From a candidate division CSSED10-310 bacterium (lineage in GTDB: Bacteria; CSSED10-310; JAFGDC01), in NCBI GenBank assembly GCA_016932295.1, contig JAFGDC010000151.1:1-5646 (forward strand): a stretch of 5,646 bases of DNA, written 5' to 3'. Positions 4,856 through 5,646 of the stretch are shown piece by piece. A program made the translations under genes and the position numbers. The notes under the pieces are model-generated. The model searched no databases. It saw nothing but the letters and a program-made list of their open reading frames with translations, and was not told the origin of the DNA. Position 1 is the first letter of the stretch, and each line of letters begins with the position of its first letter.

Positions 4856-5646
4856 ATGAAGCGAAGCGTGAGCAATCCCGCGATAGTGCGGTCAATACTG
4901 GTGTCCGGATTGATCCTGGCGAGTCTGGGCGGCGGTCGTCCGGCGCCGGCGGCGACCGATCCCCATTGTTCGACTTCCACACTCACCGTGGCCAACGGGT
5001 ATACTGCATCGACGTACGTGATCGATGACGGCAGCGGCCGCACGCATAGTATCAACGGATTTTACGAGCATGTGTATCGCTTTCCGGGGCCTGGGGTGGA
5101 AAGTGTCGATCTGTGCTACGACGCCTTCTTCGGAATCGGCGCCGGCGGTGTGCAGACCTGGTGTCAGTCACTGGCCGAGGCAAGCGTCGCCTATCTCGAC
5201 GGCGGAGTGCTCCACACGGTTCAGAATTTCAATGGATTGAGGCTCGATGCCTATTACTTTGCCCCTTTCCAGGATGTGCCGGACGCTGGAGACTTGCCCG
5301 GCAATCTTCTGGTCATGCTGGCCAGGCTCAGCAATCCAGGGACCGCGGCCGTCAACGGGAATCGCTTGTTTGCGCTGCTCAATTTCCATACCGGCGCCGG
5401 CCGTCCGGAGCCCGGTTTCCAGCATGAGGCCATCCAATGGTACGGGACTGAATCGGTTTTCATTGAGGATTCCGAAGATTCCGGTCATATCATGGCATAC
5501 CGCGCCATGCCGGCGCCGGACAGGCATTGCACCTCGACGGATACTCCCGGTGACAATCCCTGGACGATTGTCAACAACGGCGGCGCACTGCCCAATCGCG
5601 ATGCGATCGGTGCCGGTCAGGACCGTGTCTGCGCGTACCAGTGGGA
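4856..5646 (+). CDS. Secreted protein, possible glycosidase-type N-terminal beta-sandwich (3' end missing)
   Basis: The frame is open to the last base (263 full codons plus two bases), so the gene continues beyond the window. ATG 4856 follows GGGAGGAG (4844-4851) by 4 bases and begins a Sec signal peptide: MKRSVSNPAIVR, hydrophobic core SILVSGLILASLGG, probable cleavage after APAA (about residue 33). The mature part begins TDPHC and is beta-rich. Features include SINGFYEHVYRF, LCYDAFFG (C87), TWC (C103), LRLDAYYFAPF, LLVMLARLSNPG, LLNFHTGAGRPEPG, an acidic EDSEDSGH segment, NPW, and VCAYQW at the edge. The four or more cysteines (38, 87, 103, 225, 259) fit an exported, disulfide-bonded protein. 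The order of motifs reminds me of the beta-sandwich domains found ahead of (alpha/alpha)-barrel glycoside hydrolases, but no catalytic domain is visible, so this is a tentative resemblance only. It is divergent from the beta-helix gene. Confidence 0.85.
   Translation, partial: MKRSVSNPAIVRSILVSGLILASLGGGRPAPAATDPHCSTSTLTVANGYTASTYVIDDGSGRTHSINGFYEHVYRFPGPGVESVDLCYDAFFGIGAGGVQTWCQSLAEASVAYLDGGVLHTVQNFNGLRLDAYYFAPFQDVPDAGDLPGNLLVMLARLSNPGTAAVNGNRLFALLNFHTGAGRPEPGFQHEAIQWYGTESVFIEDSEDSGHIMAYRAMPAPDRHCTSTDTPGDNPWTIVNNGGALPNRDAIGAGQDRVCAYQW

Larger units (their letters stand above)
1462..5519. repeat. Dispersed palindrome CCGGCGCCGG, five copies
   Basis: Exact copies lie at 1462-1471, 2831-2840, 4940-4949, 5391-5400 and 5510-5519. 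The core GGCGCC was counted 19 times across the window by eye. Copies occur in different reading frames (as Pro-Ala-Pro and as Gly-Ala-Gly) and one is intergenic, so codon choice alone does not fully explain them. Function is unknown. Confidence 0.5.

Noticed and set aside
4744..5028. Plus-strand open frame overlapping the start of the secreted gene, with an internal ATG at 4831 after AAGGAGGG
   Set aside because: The purine run is only one base from that ATG, too close for normal initiation. The product is charged and low in pattern, while the other frame encodes a signal peptide with a well-spaced ribosome site.

Overview
The window is GC-rich bacterial DNA, about 60% GC by eye. It is dominated by genes for large exported proteins. 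Modular Ig-like/PKD surface proteins, a parallel beta-helix protein with a Cys-containing C-terminal sorting tail, and long low-density intergenic stretches suggest a bacterium with a large extracytoplasmic protein repertoire. This could be a deltaproteobacterium/myxococcus-like lineage, an acidobacterial lineage, or a candidate phylum from sediment or a reactor. No rRNA, tRNA or housekeeping marker is present, so this placement is only an inference.

Layout. (1) Positions 1-2367, plus strand: the 3' part of a large secreted or surface protein. It has two Ig-like repeats, a duplicated ~100-residue beta domain, three PKD domains and a C-terminal beta-rich domain. (2) Positions 2392-2750, plus strand: a small free-standing gene with its own promoter and Shine-Dalgarno sequence. 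It encodes a 98-residue cytosolic protein that looks like the DUF6812 type. (3) Positions 2751-2859: a convergent intergenic gap holding two GC-rich hairpins, one suited to terminating each side. (4) Positions 2860-4197, minus strand: a 445-residue secreted right-handed parallel beta-helix protein ending in Pro/Thr linker, PGGC, short hydrophobic segment and RRLV. (5) Positions 4198-4855: a 658-base divergent intergenic region with a sigma70-type promoter pointing each way and an operator-like inverted repeat. Its middle holds no convincing gene. (6) Positions 4856-5646, plus strand: the 5' part of another secreted protein, which runs off the end of the window without a stop. Its N-terminal domain resembles, tentatively, the beta-sandwich domains that precede (alpha/alpha)-barrel glycosidases.

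Three of the four proteins have features of export or extracellular function. The beta-helix gene and the gene at 4856 are divergently transcribed and could share control through the region between them. Nothing here is a recognised defence system, mobile element, CRISPR array or biosynthetic cluster. The most unusual signals are the Cys-type C-terminal tail of the beta-helix protein, the over-abundant palindrome CCGGCGCCGG (five copies), the inverted repeat upstream of the beta-helix promoter, and the duplicated and diverged domains of the PKD protein.
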